DNA of 64,000 bases from contig CAVOLE010000034.1 in the NCBI GenBank assembly GCA_963696665.1, positions 54,692 to 118,691 on the forward strand, given 5' to 3'. The DNA comes from Roseiarcus sp963696665 (GTDB lineage Bacteria; Pseudomonadota; Alphaproteobacteria; Rhizobiales; Beijerinckiaceae). Positions 51,994 to 60,718 of this stretch are shown in pieces. The notes under the pieces are model-generated. The model was not told the origin of the DNA, searched no databases, and saw nothing but the letters and a program-made list of their open reading frames with translations. The translations under genes and the position numbers were made by a program. The number at the start of each line of letters is the position of its first letter. The first letter of the stretch is position 1.

Positions 51994-52554
51994 ATGGCAA
52001 AGACGACAGAGGCGAAAGAAACCAGCGCCCGAACGAGCAAGGATGTGCACGTGCGCGAGCGCCTCGGCACGCCGACCGATCTCAAGTCGGAAGCGACGCG
52101 CGATATTTCTGCCGCGCTTGCTGCATTGCTGGCCGATGTCTTCGCGCTCTATATGAAGACCAAGAACTTTCACTGGCATATGAGCGGCGCCCATTTCCGC
52201 GACTACCATCTGCTTTTGGATGAGCACGGCGACCAGATTTTCGCCATGACCGATCCGATGGCTGAGCGAGCGCGCAAGATCGGCGGCACGACACTGCGGT
52301 CGGTCGGCGATATTTCGCGCCGGCAGCGGATTCTCGATAATGACGCGGAGTATGTCGATCCAAAGGACATGCTGGCGGAGCTGCGCGACGACAACAAGAG
52401 CCTGACGTCGGCAATGCGCGAGGTCCATAACGTGTGCGACGAGTACGGAGACGTCGCAACGGCGAGCTTGCTCGAAGTCTGGATCGACGAGACCGAGCGC
52501 CGGACCTGGTTCCTGTTTGAGGCGACCCGAGGCGGTGAGGGGCAGAACGACTGA
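51994..52554 (+). CDS. dps: Dps-family DNA-protecting ferritin
   Basis: A 186-residue Dps/miniferritin, which forms a dodecamer storing iron and shielding DNA. The ferroxidase residues are in KTKNFHWHMSGAHFRDYHLL and LDEHGDQIFAMTDPMAERAR. A lysine-rich N-terminal tail could bind DNA. The ribosome site AAGGAGG is strong. A GAGCC...GGCTC hairpin without a T run lies after the stop, shared with the convergent gene. Confidence 0.92.
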   Translation: MAKTTEAKETSARTSKDVHVRERLGTPTDLKSEATRDISAALAALLADVFALYMKTKNFHWHMSGAHFRDYHLLLDEHGDQIFAMTDPMAERARKIGGTTLRSVGDISRRQRILDNDAEYVDPKDMLAELRDDNKSLTSAMREVHNVCDEYGDVATASLLEVWIDETERRTWFLFEATRGGEGQND

Positions 52555-52576
52555 GCCGCGGCGGAGGCTCCGCTCA

Positions 52577-53585
52577 TCAGGAGAGGGCGACCCGAGCCCC
52601 ACCTTCGGCGCTTGACCGCTGAGCCGCGTCAATCAGGCGGGCGCATAGGATCGCCTCATTCAGATTGCCCTTGGCCTCGCCTGCCGCCGCCGAGAGAAAA
52701 TCGGCGGCTACTCCGCCAAACCAGTCGGGATGATGCGACCCCTCCGACAGGGGTGGCGGACATGACCAGTGACGTTCCTGCTTATTCGACTTCAGGACCA
52801 AGGCGTCGCCAGCGACGCGGATCTCGCCTTGGTCACCATCGATCTCGATCGCGTTCGAGCGCTCATCGGCGGCCCAGGTGAGAAAGATGCGGCTCACGCC
52901 TGCTGTCGTATCTAGGTCAACGCTCGCCGTGTCTTCCAGCGGCTGCTCATGGAAGCGGCGCGTTTCGAGGCGCGCGGTTACCCCGGTCGGCGCGCCGGCC
53001 CAGCGCGTGACGCAATAGAGCGCGTGCCAGCCGTGATCGAACAAGACGCCGCCGCCCGCTTGTCCCGGATCGACCCGCCAGTTCGTGACCCCGTCCGCGC
53101 TCACCGCGATCGCTGGTTGCGTTCTCAGCGTCCGCCAGCGGACAGATCGGACGGCGCCGATCGCGCCCTCGTCGATCAAGGTCGAAATCTTGCGAGCAGA
53201 TCGGCGCCTGAAGCCAATTGTGCACTGTATGAACAACTCGCCTGGCGCGCGCGGCCGCGGCGGCCACACGCTTTGCGTCCTCGACCCGAGTGACCAGCGG
53301 CTTCTCGCTCAGCACATGAAGGCCCGCGCCAAGCGCGCGCTCGATCAGCGCCGCATGGCTGCCCGGCGGCGCGCAGATGTCGACGAAATCGAGCTCTTCG
53401 CCGGATAACAAATCGTCGATGGTTTCATGCCAGCGTCCTTGCGGACAGGCGGCGAGAAACGCCTCGCGGCGCGTAGCGGAGGCGTCGGTCGCCGCGACGA
53501 TCCTCGCATCGTCGCGGGCGCGCCAGCCGGGCATGTGCCCCTTGGCCGCGACATTGCCGAAGCCGACGAAGGCGCCCCTGAGCAA
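52577..53585 (-). CDS. Gfo/Idh/MocA oxidoreductase of the inositol cluster, frameshifted
   Basis: N-terminal Rossmann part: GAFVGFGNVAAKGHMPGWRA, FVDICAPPGSHAALIERALG, HVLSEKPLVTRVEDAKRVAA with the EKP lysine, VVHTVHNWLQAPICS. An extra base at 53190-53196 breaks the frame; it resumes KISTLIDEGAIGAVRSVRWR, GGGVLFDHGWHALYCVTRWA with the conserved histidine. Corrected length 335 residues, normal. It is nine bases after the aminotransferase and last in the ino1 cluster. By position it could oxidise an inositol or aminocyclitol hydroxyl, but that is inference. Confidence 0.83.
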
Positions 53586-53594
53586 CGAGATGGC

Positions 53595-54953
53595 TCAGTC
53601 GAGCCCGAACCGGCGCGCGATCGCAGCGAAAGACTGGTCGAGGATGTCAACTCCACGCATCGCTTCGTCCTCGGTGATGACGAGAGGCGGATTGATGCGA
53701 ATGACGTTGGAATAGGACATGGTGACGAGGCCGCGCTCCAGCGCCTCGTGGAAGAGCGCGCGAGTGATGGTCTTGTCGAGCGGCGCCTTCGTTTTGCGAT
53801 CCGCGACGAGGTCGACGCCGATCATGAGACCCCGTCCGCGCACGTCGCCGACAAAGCGGTATTTCTCCTGAAGCCGTTTGAGCGCCTCGAGCATCTTGGC
53901 GCCGACGCGGGCCGAATTCTCGACCAGCTGCTCGTCGAGTATGGCCTCGACGGCTGCAAGGCCGGCGGCAGCGGCGAGCGGATTTCCGCCATAGCTGGAC
54001 GAACTCCCGCTCGGCTCCCCGAAGGGCTTCGCCGACATCCGCTCTAACGACGAAGCGACCGCGCTCAATGGAAAGCCGCCGCCTATGCCCTTGCCGATGG
54101 TCATGATGTCGGGCTTGAGGCCGAATTGGTCGGAGGCCCACATCGTTCCGGTGCGGCCGAAGCCCGTCAGGATTTCGTCGGCGATGAGCAGCGCGCCGCA
54201 CTCGTCGGCGATGTCGCGCACGGCGTGAATGAACTCGTCAGGCGGGATCACATTGCCTGCCGTGCCCTGCATTGGCTCGACGATGATCGCCGCGACCTCG
54301 CCCTGCGTGTCGTTCTTGATGACGTTGCGCAGATGTTCAGCGCAAGCGATGCCGCAGGACGGATATTCAAGCTTGAACGGGCACCGGTAGCAATTGGCGT
54401 AAGGCGAAAGGTGCATGCCCGGCGGGAACGGACCCTGGTGATTGCGATAGCCGCCGCCGAGCAGGCCGATCACGCCTGCCGTCTTGCCGTGGTAGCCGCC
54501 CCAGAAGCCGATGAATTCGAATTTCTTGCTGACCGATTTCGCGAGCCGGAACGCGGCCTCGACAGCCTCCGCGCCGCCCGAGAACAACTGGATATGCGTG
54601 ATCCCTTCCGGCAGTTGCGCACTCACCAGATTGAGGAAGTGGGCGCGGGTCTCGGTGGTGAAACTGCCGAAGGTGATCCGATCGAGCTGCTCCTTGAGAC
54701 GCTTGACGTAGTGCGGATGGCAATGGCCAAGACTGCCGATCGCGATGCCGGCGATGAAGTCGAGATACTCGTTGCCGTCGACGTCGGTGATGACGCAGCC
54801 CTTGGCGTGATCGACGACGATTTGCGAATAGAGCGCGATCGATTGCAGCCCCGGCGCCATAGCCTCGGCCTCATGGTCGAAGATCGCCTTGGATTTGGGG
54901 CCGGGCACGGCGCGGCGCTGAAATGCGCTGCTGGGGGATGGGAGATCGTTCAA
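53595..54953 (-). CDS. Class III PLP-dependent aminotransferase
   Basis: A 452-residue fold-type I class III aminotransferase (GABA/ornithine/lysine type). GNEYLDFIAGIAIGSLGHCH, FSGGAEAVEAAFRLAK, FWGGYHGKTAGVIGLLGG, IADEILTGFGRTGTMWASD and the PLP lysine in PDIMTIGKGIGGGFPLSA are all present; it is complete. An unusual cysteine-rich insert ANCYRCPFKLEYPSCGIAC is present, as in some lysine/GABA-type relatives. It lies in the ino1 cluster, four bases after the ATP-grasp gene, suggesting that a keto intermediate of the pathway is aminated. Confidence 0.88.
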   Translation of the reverse strand: MNDLPSPSSAFQRRAVPGPKSKAIFDHEAEAMAPGLQSIALYSQIVVDHAKGCVITDVDGNEYLDFIAGIAIGSLGHCHPHYVKRLKEQLDRITFGSFTTETRAHFLNLVSAQLPEGITHIQLFSGGAEAVEAAFRLAKSVSKKFEFIGFWGGYHGKTAGVIGLLGGGYRNHQGPFPPGMHLSPYANCYRCPFKLEYPSCGIACAEHLRNVIKNDTQGEVAAIIVEPMQGTAGNVIPPDEFIHAVRDIADECGALLIADEILTGFGRTGTMWASDQFGLKPDIMTIGKGIGGGFPLSAVASSLERMSAKPFGEPSGSSSSYGGNPLAAAAGLAAVEAILDEQLVENSARVGAKMLEALKRLQEKYRFVGDVRGRGLMIGVDLVADRKTKAPLDKTITRALFHEALERGLVTMSYSNVIRINPPLVITEDEAMRGVDILDQSFAAIARRFGLD

Positions 54954-54957
54954 CGGA

Positions 54958-55809
54958 TCAATTCCTTGCTGAGGCGACCAAGCGCGGGCGCCGCTGGAAG
55001 CGGTCGGTCAGGCAATCAGCGATCGCCTGCGCGGCGCGATCGCGATAGAGCGCGTAGCTCGGCCACGCATTGAGGTCGATGATCTTGGGCTGGCCGTCAG
55101 CTCTGATGACGGCGTCGCCGCCGAAAACCTCGAGGCCCAGCGCGGCGGCAGCGTGGAAAGCGGCCTCGCTCAGGCGGGTCGGGTCGAAGGCGTGACCCAG
55201 CATGCCCTTGTCGCGATGGTAGAACCACTGGAACCAATTGGCGTCCGGAGCCAGGGCGCGATTGCGGACGCCGTAGAATTTGACCAGATCGCCCGCCACA
55301 TGCTCCTGGGCGATGACGAAGGGAATGCCCCGGTCTGCGAAACGACGCAGCGCCTCGCGCCACCCCGTCTCAGAAGCTGCGTACATGACGTCGTCGCGTT
55401 GCGTGGCGTGGAAGTCGTAGCGCTTGATCCAAGCGCAGTCGGCCGGTCGGGACGTATTGGCGTCTGCAGCGACGATCCAGCTCATGGGCGCCGACACGCG
55501 ATGGCGTGTGAACAGCTCGACCATGCGGTGGCGATAGGTGTTGCGGATGGCCGCCGGGGAGTTGACGACGATCGAGCCTCTCTTCTCCATCGCGGCGAGG
55601 CGATCGAGAACCGTTCCGCGCTCGCACATGACGAACAAGTTAGCCGAGGGGGTTTCAAGGACAGCCTCGGCGGGGATCAGTTCAATGCTGAAGCCTCGCT
55701 CCCTCATGGCGTCGGCAACGCGCTCCATGATCGCGGCGTCGTCATCGACGCGGCCGGGCGAATGCGCGGGCTCGCGCAAGACGCCAGTGCAGGTGGGCCT
55801 GCTGTTCAT
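54958..55809 (-). CDS. ATP-grasp family ligase-like protein
   Basis: A 283-residue protein with ATP-grasp character: NSPAAIRNTYRHRMVELFTR, WIKRYDFHATQRDDVMYA (nucleotide-binding lysine region), IPFVIAQEHVAGDLVKFYGV, and the metal-site end LEVFGGDAVIRADGQPKIID LNAWPSYALY. Such enzymes join carboxylates to amines or thiols through an acyl phosphate. It overlaps the nucleotidyltransferase gene by ATGA in the ino1 cluster. Its partner substrates are unknown. Confidence 0.75.
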   Translation of the reverse strand: MNSRPTCTGVLREPAHSPGRVDDDAAIMERVADAMRERGFSIELIPAEAVLETPSANLFVMCERGTVLDRLAAMEKRGSIVVNSPAAIRNTYRHRMVELFTRHRVSAPMSWIVAADANTSRPADCAWIKRYDFHATQRDDVMYAASETGWREALRRFADRGIPFVIAQEHVAGDLVKFYGVRNRALAPDANWFQWFYHRDKGMLGHAFDPTRLSEAAFHAAAALGLEVFGGDAVIRADGQPKIIDLNAWPSYALYRDRAAQAIADCLTDRFQRRPRLVASARN

Positions 55810-56534
55810 GCGTCAATGTTCTCAGGCGAGCGGCGGAATCCAGCCTGCTCGGCGGCCTCGACGTCGTGGGCCCGATCGATGTCGAACACGAGCGGCAGGA
55901 CGACGCCATAGACCGGGTGGTTTTCATCGACGAACCATTTGAGATAGTCGCGCAGACGGTCGAACCCTTCCGTCGGCGCCGCGACCCGATGCGCCGGAAG
56001 CCAATAGATCCCAGCCGTGACATGGCTGCCTTGAGCGCCGCCGAGCCGCGCAATGCGCCCGTCTTCGCTCACGGTCGCCCACAACGGATTGTCATCATCG
56101 ACATGACCGGTGAGGCCCAGCACGACTGCGTCGTGCGGAAAGCTGGCGGCCGAGTCGACAAACTGCCGAAAGGCCTCGACCGGCATAATCGCGTCGACCG
56201 TCGTGATGACCGCGGGAGCGCCCGCAAGCCTAGCGGCGACAAGCTCAAAGCTCGCGTAGGACGACGGGGTCGTGCGCACGATCACGTCGAGATCCAAACC
56301 ATCGCCGTGGTCGGCGAGCCATCGCCGGCAATCGTCGTTCTCTTCGTTGACGATGACGGTCACTTTGTCGACGCCAATCGCGCGAAAGCGACTAAGGGCG
56401 TGCTCGATCAGGGGCCTTCCGCCGACTGGCGTCATCGGTTTGCTGACGCGATAGCCGTCGGCGCGTAGCCGTGTCCCGTGGCCGGCGGCGATGACGCCGC
56501 CGCGTAAGGCGAGAGATGCTGGCGCGCCGGTCAT
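55806..56534 (-). CDS. Sugar/cyclitol-phosphate nucleotidyltransferase-like protein
   Basis: A 242-residue GT-A-fold NTP-transferase. GGVIAAGHGTRLRADGYRVS KPMTPVGGRPLIEHAL is the nucleotide-binding start (GxGTRL...KPM), followed by VIVNEENDDCRRWLADHG and TTVDAIMPVEAF (metal-binding D). Small relatives include MobA-like and inositol-phosphate cytidylyltransferases. Overlaps both neighbours by four bases. In this cluster it may activate inositol 1-phosphate or a derivative, which is inference. Confidence 0.8.
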   Translation of the reverse strand: MTGAPASLALRGGVIAAGHGTRLRADGYRVSKPMTPVGGRPLIEHALSRFRAIGVDKVTVIVNEENDDCRRWLADHGDGLDLDVIVRTTPSSYASFELVAARLAGAPAVITTVDAIMPVEAFRQFVDSAASFPHDAVVLGLTGHVDDDNPLWATVSEDGRIARLGGAQGSHVTAGIYWLPAHRVAAPTEGFDRLRDYLKWFVDENHPVYGVVLPLVFDIDRAHDVEAAEQAGFRRSPENIDA

Positions 56535-57229
56535 GTCAGGATCTCGAGCAGATCCGGTAGCTCGGTCACGGCGGCATCCGCGACGCCGTTGCGTTCGGCC
56601 GCCTGGACGTCTTCGCGCGCGATCCAGATGAATCGCATGCCGGATCGCCGCGCGCCTTCGCCGTCGCGACGTAAGGAATCGCCGACCATCACGGCCGTCG
56701 CCGGCGTCGCGTTGAGCGCCGAAAGCGCAGCATGGAAGATCGCCGGCTCGGGCTTCTCGGCGCCGACGCGCTGACTGTCCGCCATGACCCCGAAAAGGGA
56801 AGCGAGGCCCGAGCTCTCGCACGCGGCTTCGAGATTGCCATAAAAGTTCGACACCACGCCGAGCCGATAGTGCTCGCCAAGCGCCTCGAGGACCGGCCGA
56901 TTGCGGTCGAAGGCGGCGGACATTTCGGACAGGAAACGCGACGCGACGCGGCGGCCGCGAGCGTTATCGACTCTCGCCCGCGCGCCGCGGCGTCCGAGTT
57001 CGGCCTCGAGACCCACCGCCAATGCGTCGACCGTCTCCTTGAGGCCCGCCCAGGGCGCGAGCGCGCCCACGAGCGCGTCGTCGGCCGCATAGAAGGCCGG
57101 CGCAAAAGCGTCTGCGGAAAGAACCAGTCCTTCGGCCCGGTAAAGGGCGTGGAAGCGCTCCTTCCACGCCACCCCGTCGGAGTCGAGCGTGCCGCCAAAA
57201 TCGAACAGAACCGTTTCGATCGCTTGCAC
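56531..57229 (-). CDS. HAD-superfamily hydrolase
   Basis: A 232-residue HAD phosphatase: motif I TVLFDFGGTLDSDGVAWKER (D10, D... nucleophile pair), motif II VVSNFYGNLEAA, motif III KPEPAIFHAAL and motif IV AVMVGDSLRRDGEGARRSG. It directly abuts the inositol-phosphate synthase stop and overlaps the nucleotidyltransferase start. It may dephosphorylate inositol 1-phosphate or a later intermediate. Confidence 0.85.
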   Translation of the reverse strand: MQAIETVLFDFGGTLDSDGVAWKERFHALYRAEGLVLSADAFAPAFYAADDALVGALAPWAGLKETVDALAVGLEAELGRRGARARVDNARGRRVASRFLSEMSAAFDRNRPVLEALGEHYRLGVVSNFYGNLEAACESSGLASLFGVMADSQRVGAEKPEPAIFHAALSALNATPATAVMVGDSLRRDGEGARRSGMRFIWIAREDVQAAERNGVADAAVTELPDLLEILT

Positions 57230-58378
57230 TTACGAGCGACCGCGTCCCGCGACCTTGACCCTTCGCGGCGCCTCTTCCGGAAGGTCGAAAGGCTCGCCGT
57301 CGATGAAGGCGTTGCATGCGTCGAGCGCGACGCTATCGCGCATCTGACGCGGCGGGCTCTTCATATAGTAGGCCGACGGCGCTTCCAGCGGCCCGCCGAC
57401 GCCGCGCTCCAATCCGATCTTGGCGCAACGCAGCGCGTCGATGACGACGCCGGCGCTGTTCGAGGAATCCTGTACGCTGAGCCTGAGTTCGACCTCGAGC
57501 GGCGCGTCGCCGAAGCCGCGTCCCTCCATGCGGATGAAGGCGATCTTGTTGTCGTGTTGCCAAGGAATGTAGTCGGACGGGCCAATGTGGATGTCCGCGT
57601 CGTCAAGCCGCTCGTCGAGCTGCGACTGGACGGATTCGGTCTTGGAAATCTTCTTCGACTTGAGCCGCTTGCGCTCCAGCATGTTGAGGAAGTCGGTGTT
57701 GCCGGCGGTGTTGAGCTGATAAGTCCGGTCCAGACTGACCCCGCGGTCGGCGAACAGCCGCGCCAGCGATCGGTGCACGATCGTCGCCCCGACCTGGCTC
57801 TTGATGTCGTCGCCCACGATCGGCAGGCGCGCCTCGCGGAACTTCTGCGCCCATTCGGGGTCGGAAGCGAGGAAGACGGGCACGCAATTGACCATCGCGA
57901 CGCCCGCTTCGAGGCAGGCTTCGGCATAGTGCTTGACGGCCTTGTCGGATCCGACCGGCAGATAGCAGAGCAGCACCTCGGCGCCCGACTTGCGCAGAGC
58001 CTCGGCAATGTCGGTCGGCTCGAGATCGGCCGGGCGGAAGGCGACGTCGTCGTCGTAGTCCGCCATGTGCGTCGCCACGCCGTCGAACTGGGGGCCCATC
58101 TGGACGACGACGTTCGACACCGGCAGCGAGCTCTGGAAGACACGCGTATTGTTCGGCTTGGCGAAGATCGCCTCCTCGAGCGGCCGGCCGACCTTGCGCT
58201 TATCGACGTCGAACGCGGCGACGAAGTCGACGTCGCTGGCGCGGTAGCCGCCGATCGTTTGGCGCATCACGCCATCCAGCGCCGCGTTGCGTCGGGTCCG
58301 GTAATATTCCACGCCTTGCACCAACGCGCTGGCGCAATTGCCGACCCCGGCGATGGCGACCTTGATGTTCTTTTGCAT
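57230..58378 (-). CDS. ino1: Inositol-3-phosphate synthase (myo-inositol-1-phosphate synthase)
   Basis: Converts glucose 6-phosphate to 1L-myo-inositol 1-phosphate with NAD+. The 382-residue bacterial/archaeal-type enzyme has KVAIAGVGNCASALVQGVEY (NAD loop 11-16), FDVDKRKVGRPLEEAIFA, CVPVFLASDPEWAQKFREA, GDDIKSQVGATIVHRSLARL, LNTAGNTDFLNML and KRLKSKKISKTESV carrying catalytic lysines. It heads a six-gene leftward cluster and lies 188 bases after the hopene cyclase gene, same direction. Confidence 0.93.
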   Translation of the reverse strand: MQKNIKVAIAGVGNCASALVQGVEYYRTRRNAALDGVMRQTIGGYRASDVDFVAAFDVDKRKVGRPLEEAIFAKPNNTRVFQSSLPVSNVVVQMGPQFDGVATHMADYDDDVAFRPADLEPTDIAEALRKSGAEVLLCYLPVGSDKAVKHYAEACLEAGVAMVNCVPVFLASDPEWAQKFREARLPIVGDDIKSQVGATIVHRSLARLFADRGVSLDRTYQLNTAGNTDFLNMLERKRLKSKKISKTESVQSQLDERLDDADIHIGPSDYIPWQHDNKIAFIRMEGRGFGDAPLEVELRLSVQDSSNSAGVVIDALRCAKIGLERGVGGPLEAPSAYYMKSPPRQMRDSVALDACNAFIDGEPFDLPEEAPRRVKVAGRGRS

Positions 58379-58422
58379 TCGGTCAGTGATCCCCACGGTG
58401 CCCGCCAACAAGGTCAGCAGGG

Positions 58423-58470
58423 GTCACGCCCCTTTGTCCACAGGCGTGACGAAAAGGTGAAGTATATATG
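58423..58470 (-). promoter_or_regulatory. Possible promoter and inverted repeat before ino1
   Basis: GTCACGCC (58423-58430) and GGCGTGAC (58443-58450) are perfect eight-base inverted arms, and TATATA (58463-58468) lies just upstream on the transcribed strand. Together they could be an operator or leader hairpin plus a -10 box for ino1, separate from the hopanoid transcript. No good -35 box was found. Confidence 0.35.
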
Positions 58471-58566
58471 ACTGGATTGCGACGGCAAAGCGCTCAATTT
58501 TCGCGCAGATTTGCGCGTGGATCGGGCTTGTCGTTGCCTAGCAGACCGCCAGAGCCCTCGCGGCTT

Positions 58567-60543
58567 TCACATCCCGAATGCTGGGGCGCGGCTGTTGCCG
58601 CGCTTGAGGTTGCGATAGCGGGCCAGCGCCCAGAGCGGAAAGAACTTCGAATAACCGTGGTAGCGCAAATAGAACACGCGCGGGAAACCCGTCGCAGTAT
58701 GGCAGGGCTCGCTCCAGAAGCCGTCGTCGCCTTGCGTTGCGGCGAGATAAGCGACGCCGCGCGCGACGGCGGGGTGGTCGGCCTCTCCCGCGGCCATCAG
58801 CCCGAGCAAAGCCCACGCCGTCTGCGAGGCCGCACTGGGCGCAGGTTCGTAGCCTTTATAGTCGAGCTTGTAGCTGCCCGCGCTCTCTCCCCAGCCGCCG
58901 TCCGAATTCTGGATCCGCTCGAGCCACGCAACGGCGCGGCGGACCGGCTCGGATTGTGGGTCCTGGCCGGCGATCGCAAGCGCGCATAAGGATGACCACG
59001 TTCCATAGATATAGTTCATTCCCCAGCGGCCGAACCAGCTTCCATCCTGTTCCTGATCGGCGAGGAGAGCGTCGATTCCGCGCTTGAGGACCGGACTCGT
59101 ATCGCGCGTCTCGCCGAGCTGAGCGAGCATCGAGATGCAGCGCGCGGTGACGTCCGCCGTCGGCGGGTCGAGCAGCGCGCCATGGTCAGCGAACGGGATG
59201 TGGTTGAGATAATAATAGGTGTTGTCGGCGTCGAAGGCGGCCCACGCGCCGTCGCGGCTCTGCAAGCCCTCGATCCACTCTCGCGCGCGAGCGATCGCCG
59301 GCGAATGAGCGTCGGGAGCGCCGGTGAGGCCGCCGCGGTCCGCGCGGTCCATCGCCATCGCTACAACCGCGGTGTCATCCAGATCGGGGTAATGCGGATT
59401 GGCGTACTGGAACGCCCAGCCGCCCGGCCGCACATGAGGGCGCTGGGCAGCCCAGTCGCCCTCCACGTCGAGCACCTGCAGCGGCGCAAGCCATTCGAGC
59501 GCCGCGCGCACCGGCTCACCGCCCGCTTCGCCCTCCGCTTCAAGCAGCGCGTGGGCCACGAGCGCGGTGTCCCACACGGGCGACAGGCAGGGCTGGCAAT
59601 AGGCTTCGTCCTTGCCGACGACCAGCAGCTTCTCGATCGACCGGCGCGCGGCGGCGAGATGCGGATGGTCGGGCGGATAGCCGAGCGCGTCATACATCAG
59701 CACGGCGTTCGCCATCGCTGGATAGATCGCGCCGAGGCCGTCCTCGCCGTTGAGGCGCTCGGTCACGAAAGCCTCGGCGGCGCCGATCGCGCGGCGGCGC
59801 AATGACGCCGGGAAGAAAGGCTCGACGCGCTTGAGCAGCCAGTCGATCGCGCCGAAGAACTTGACCGCCGCCAAATGTTGATGGGCGCCGGTCGGCCATT
59901 TTCGCACCGTCTCCGGCGGCGCGACGAACAGCTCCGGAATCGTGACGCCGCGCGGATTGGCGGGGCGCGGCTTCAGCGCCTGCAGCACCAGCAGCGGGAC
60001 CATCACGGTGCGCGCCCAATAGGAGACCTTGTCAAGATGGAAGGGAAACCAGCGCGGCAGAAGCATGATCTCGACCGGCATGGTCGGAACCCCACGCCAG
60101 GGAATGGCGCCATAGAGCGCCAGCAGGAAGCGAGTGAAAACGTTGCTCTTCGCCGCGCCGCCATGGGCTAGGATCGCTTCGCGCGCATGGGCCATGTGCG
60201 GCGCGTCGATATCGTCGCCGATCATCTTCAGCGCGAAATAGGCCTTCACGCTGGCGCTCATGTCGAACGGTCCCGCGTGAACGAGCGGCCAGCCGCCATG
60301 GTCGCCCTGAATGCGCCGAAGATAAACGGCGATCAGTCGCTCGAGTTCGACAGCGGGCTGTTCGCCGCGAAAATGCCTCAGCAGCACGTATTCGGCGGGG
60401 ATCGTCGCATCTGCCTCCAGTTCGAAACACCAATGGCCGTCCTCGTGCTGACGGGCGAGCAACGCCTCCGATGCGCGCGAGATGTGGCGCTCCAGCGCTT
60501 CCGGAGACGGCGCGACTTCCGAAAGATCGAGGGCGATGTTCAT
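58567..60543 (-). CDS. shc: Squalene-hopene cyclase
   Basis: Cyclises squalene to hopene/diplopterol at the membrane. The 658-residue protein has the protonating motif DLDDTA (387-392), a QW-rich architecture (GDHGGWPLVHAGPFDMS, GWAFQYANPHYPDLDD, QEQDGSWFGRWGMNYIYGTW, QNSDGGWGESAGSY, QGDDGFWSEPCHTATGFPR), all complete. ATG 60543 has GGGAG eleven bases upstream. It follows hpnE, with a palindromic repeat between, in the hopanoid operon. Confidence 0.95.
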   Translation of the reverse strand: MNIALDLSEVAPSPEALERHISRASEALLARQHEDGHWCFELEADATIPAEYVLLRHFRGEQPAVELERLIAVYLRRIQGDHGGWPLVHAGPFDMSASVKAYFALKMIGDDIDAPHMAHAREAILAHGGAAKSNVFTRFLLALYGAIPWRGVPTMPVEIMLLPRWFPFHLDKVSYWARTVMVPLLVLQALKPRPANPRGVTIPELFVAPPETVRKWPTGAHQHLAAVKFFGAIDWLLKRVEPFFPASLRRRAIGAAEAFVTERLNGEDGLGAIYPAMANAVLMYDALGYPPDHPHLAAARRSIEKLLVVGKDEAYCQPCLSPVWDTALVAHALLEAEGEAGGEPVRAALEWLAPLQVLDVEGDWAAQRPHVRPGGWAFQYANPHYPDLDDTAVVAMAMDRADRGGLTGAPDAHSPAIARAREWIEGLQSRDGAWAAFDADNTYYYLNHIPFADHGALLDPPTADVTARCISMLAQLGETRDTSPVLKRGIDALLADQEQDGSWFGRWGMNYIYGTWSSLCALAIAGQDPQSEPVRRAVAWLERIQNSDGGWGESAGSYKLDYKGYEPAPSAASQTAWALLGLMAAGEADHPAVARGVAYLAATQGDDGFWSEPCHTATGFPRVFYLRYHGYSKFFPLWALARYRNLKRGNSRAPAFGM

Positions 60544-60587
60544 GTTGAGCAACTCCCAAGCTGGTCGGTTCCCGCGGCCGAACCACC

Positions 60588-60712
60588 GACCTCATCCTGA
60601 GGAGCGAGGCGGGGCCTCGCGTCTCGAAGGATGCTCCAGAGCGCAGCGCCCGTTTGGCGCGTACTGGAGCGTCCTTCGAGGCCGCTTCGCGGCGCCTTAG
60701 GACGAGGTGGGT
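60588..60712. repeat. Dispersed palindromic repeat, copy 2
   Basis: A ~125-base imperfect palindrome related to 17452-17579: left arm CCTCATCCTGAGGAGC and GCGTCTCGAAGGATGCTCCA, right arm TGGAGCGTCCTTCGAGGC and CCTTAGGACGAGGTGGG. It fills most of the gap between hpnE and shc, within the hopanoid operon. Confidence 0.85.
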
Positions 60713-60718
60713 TGAGAG

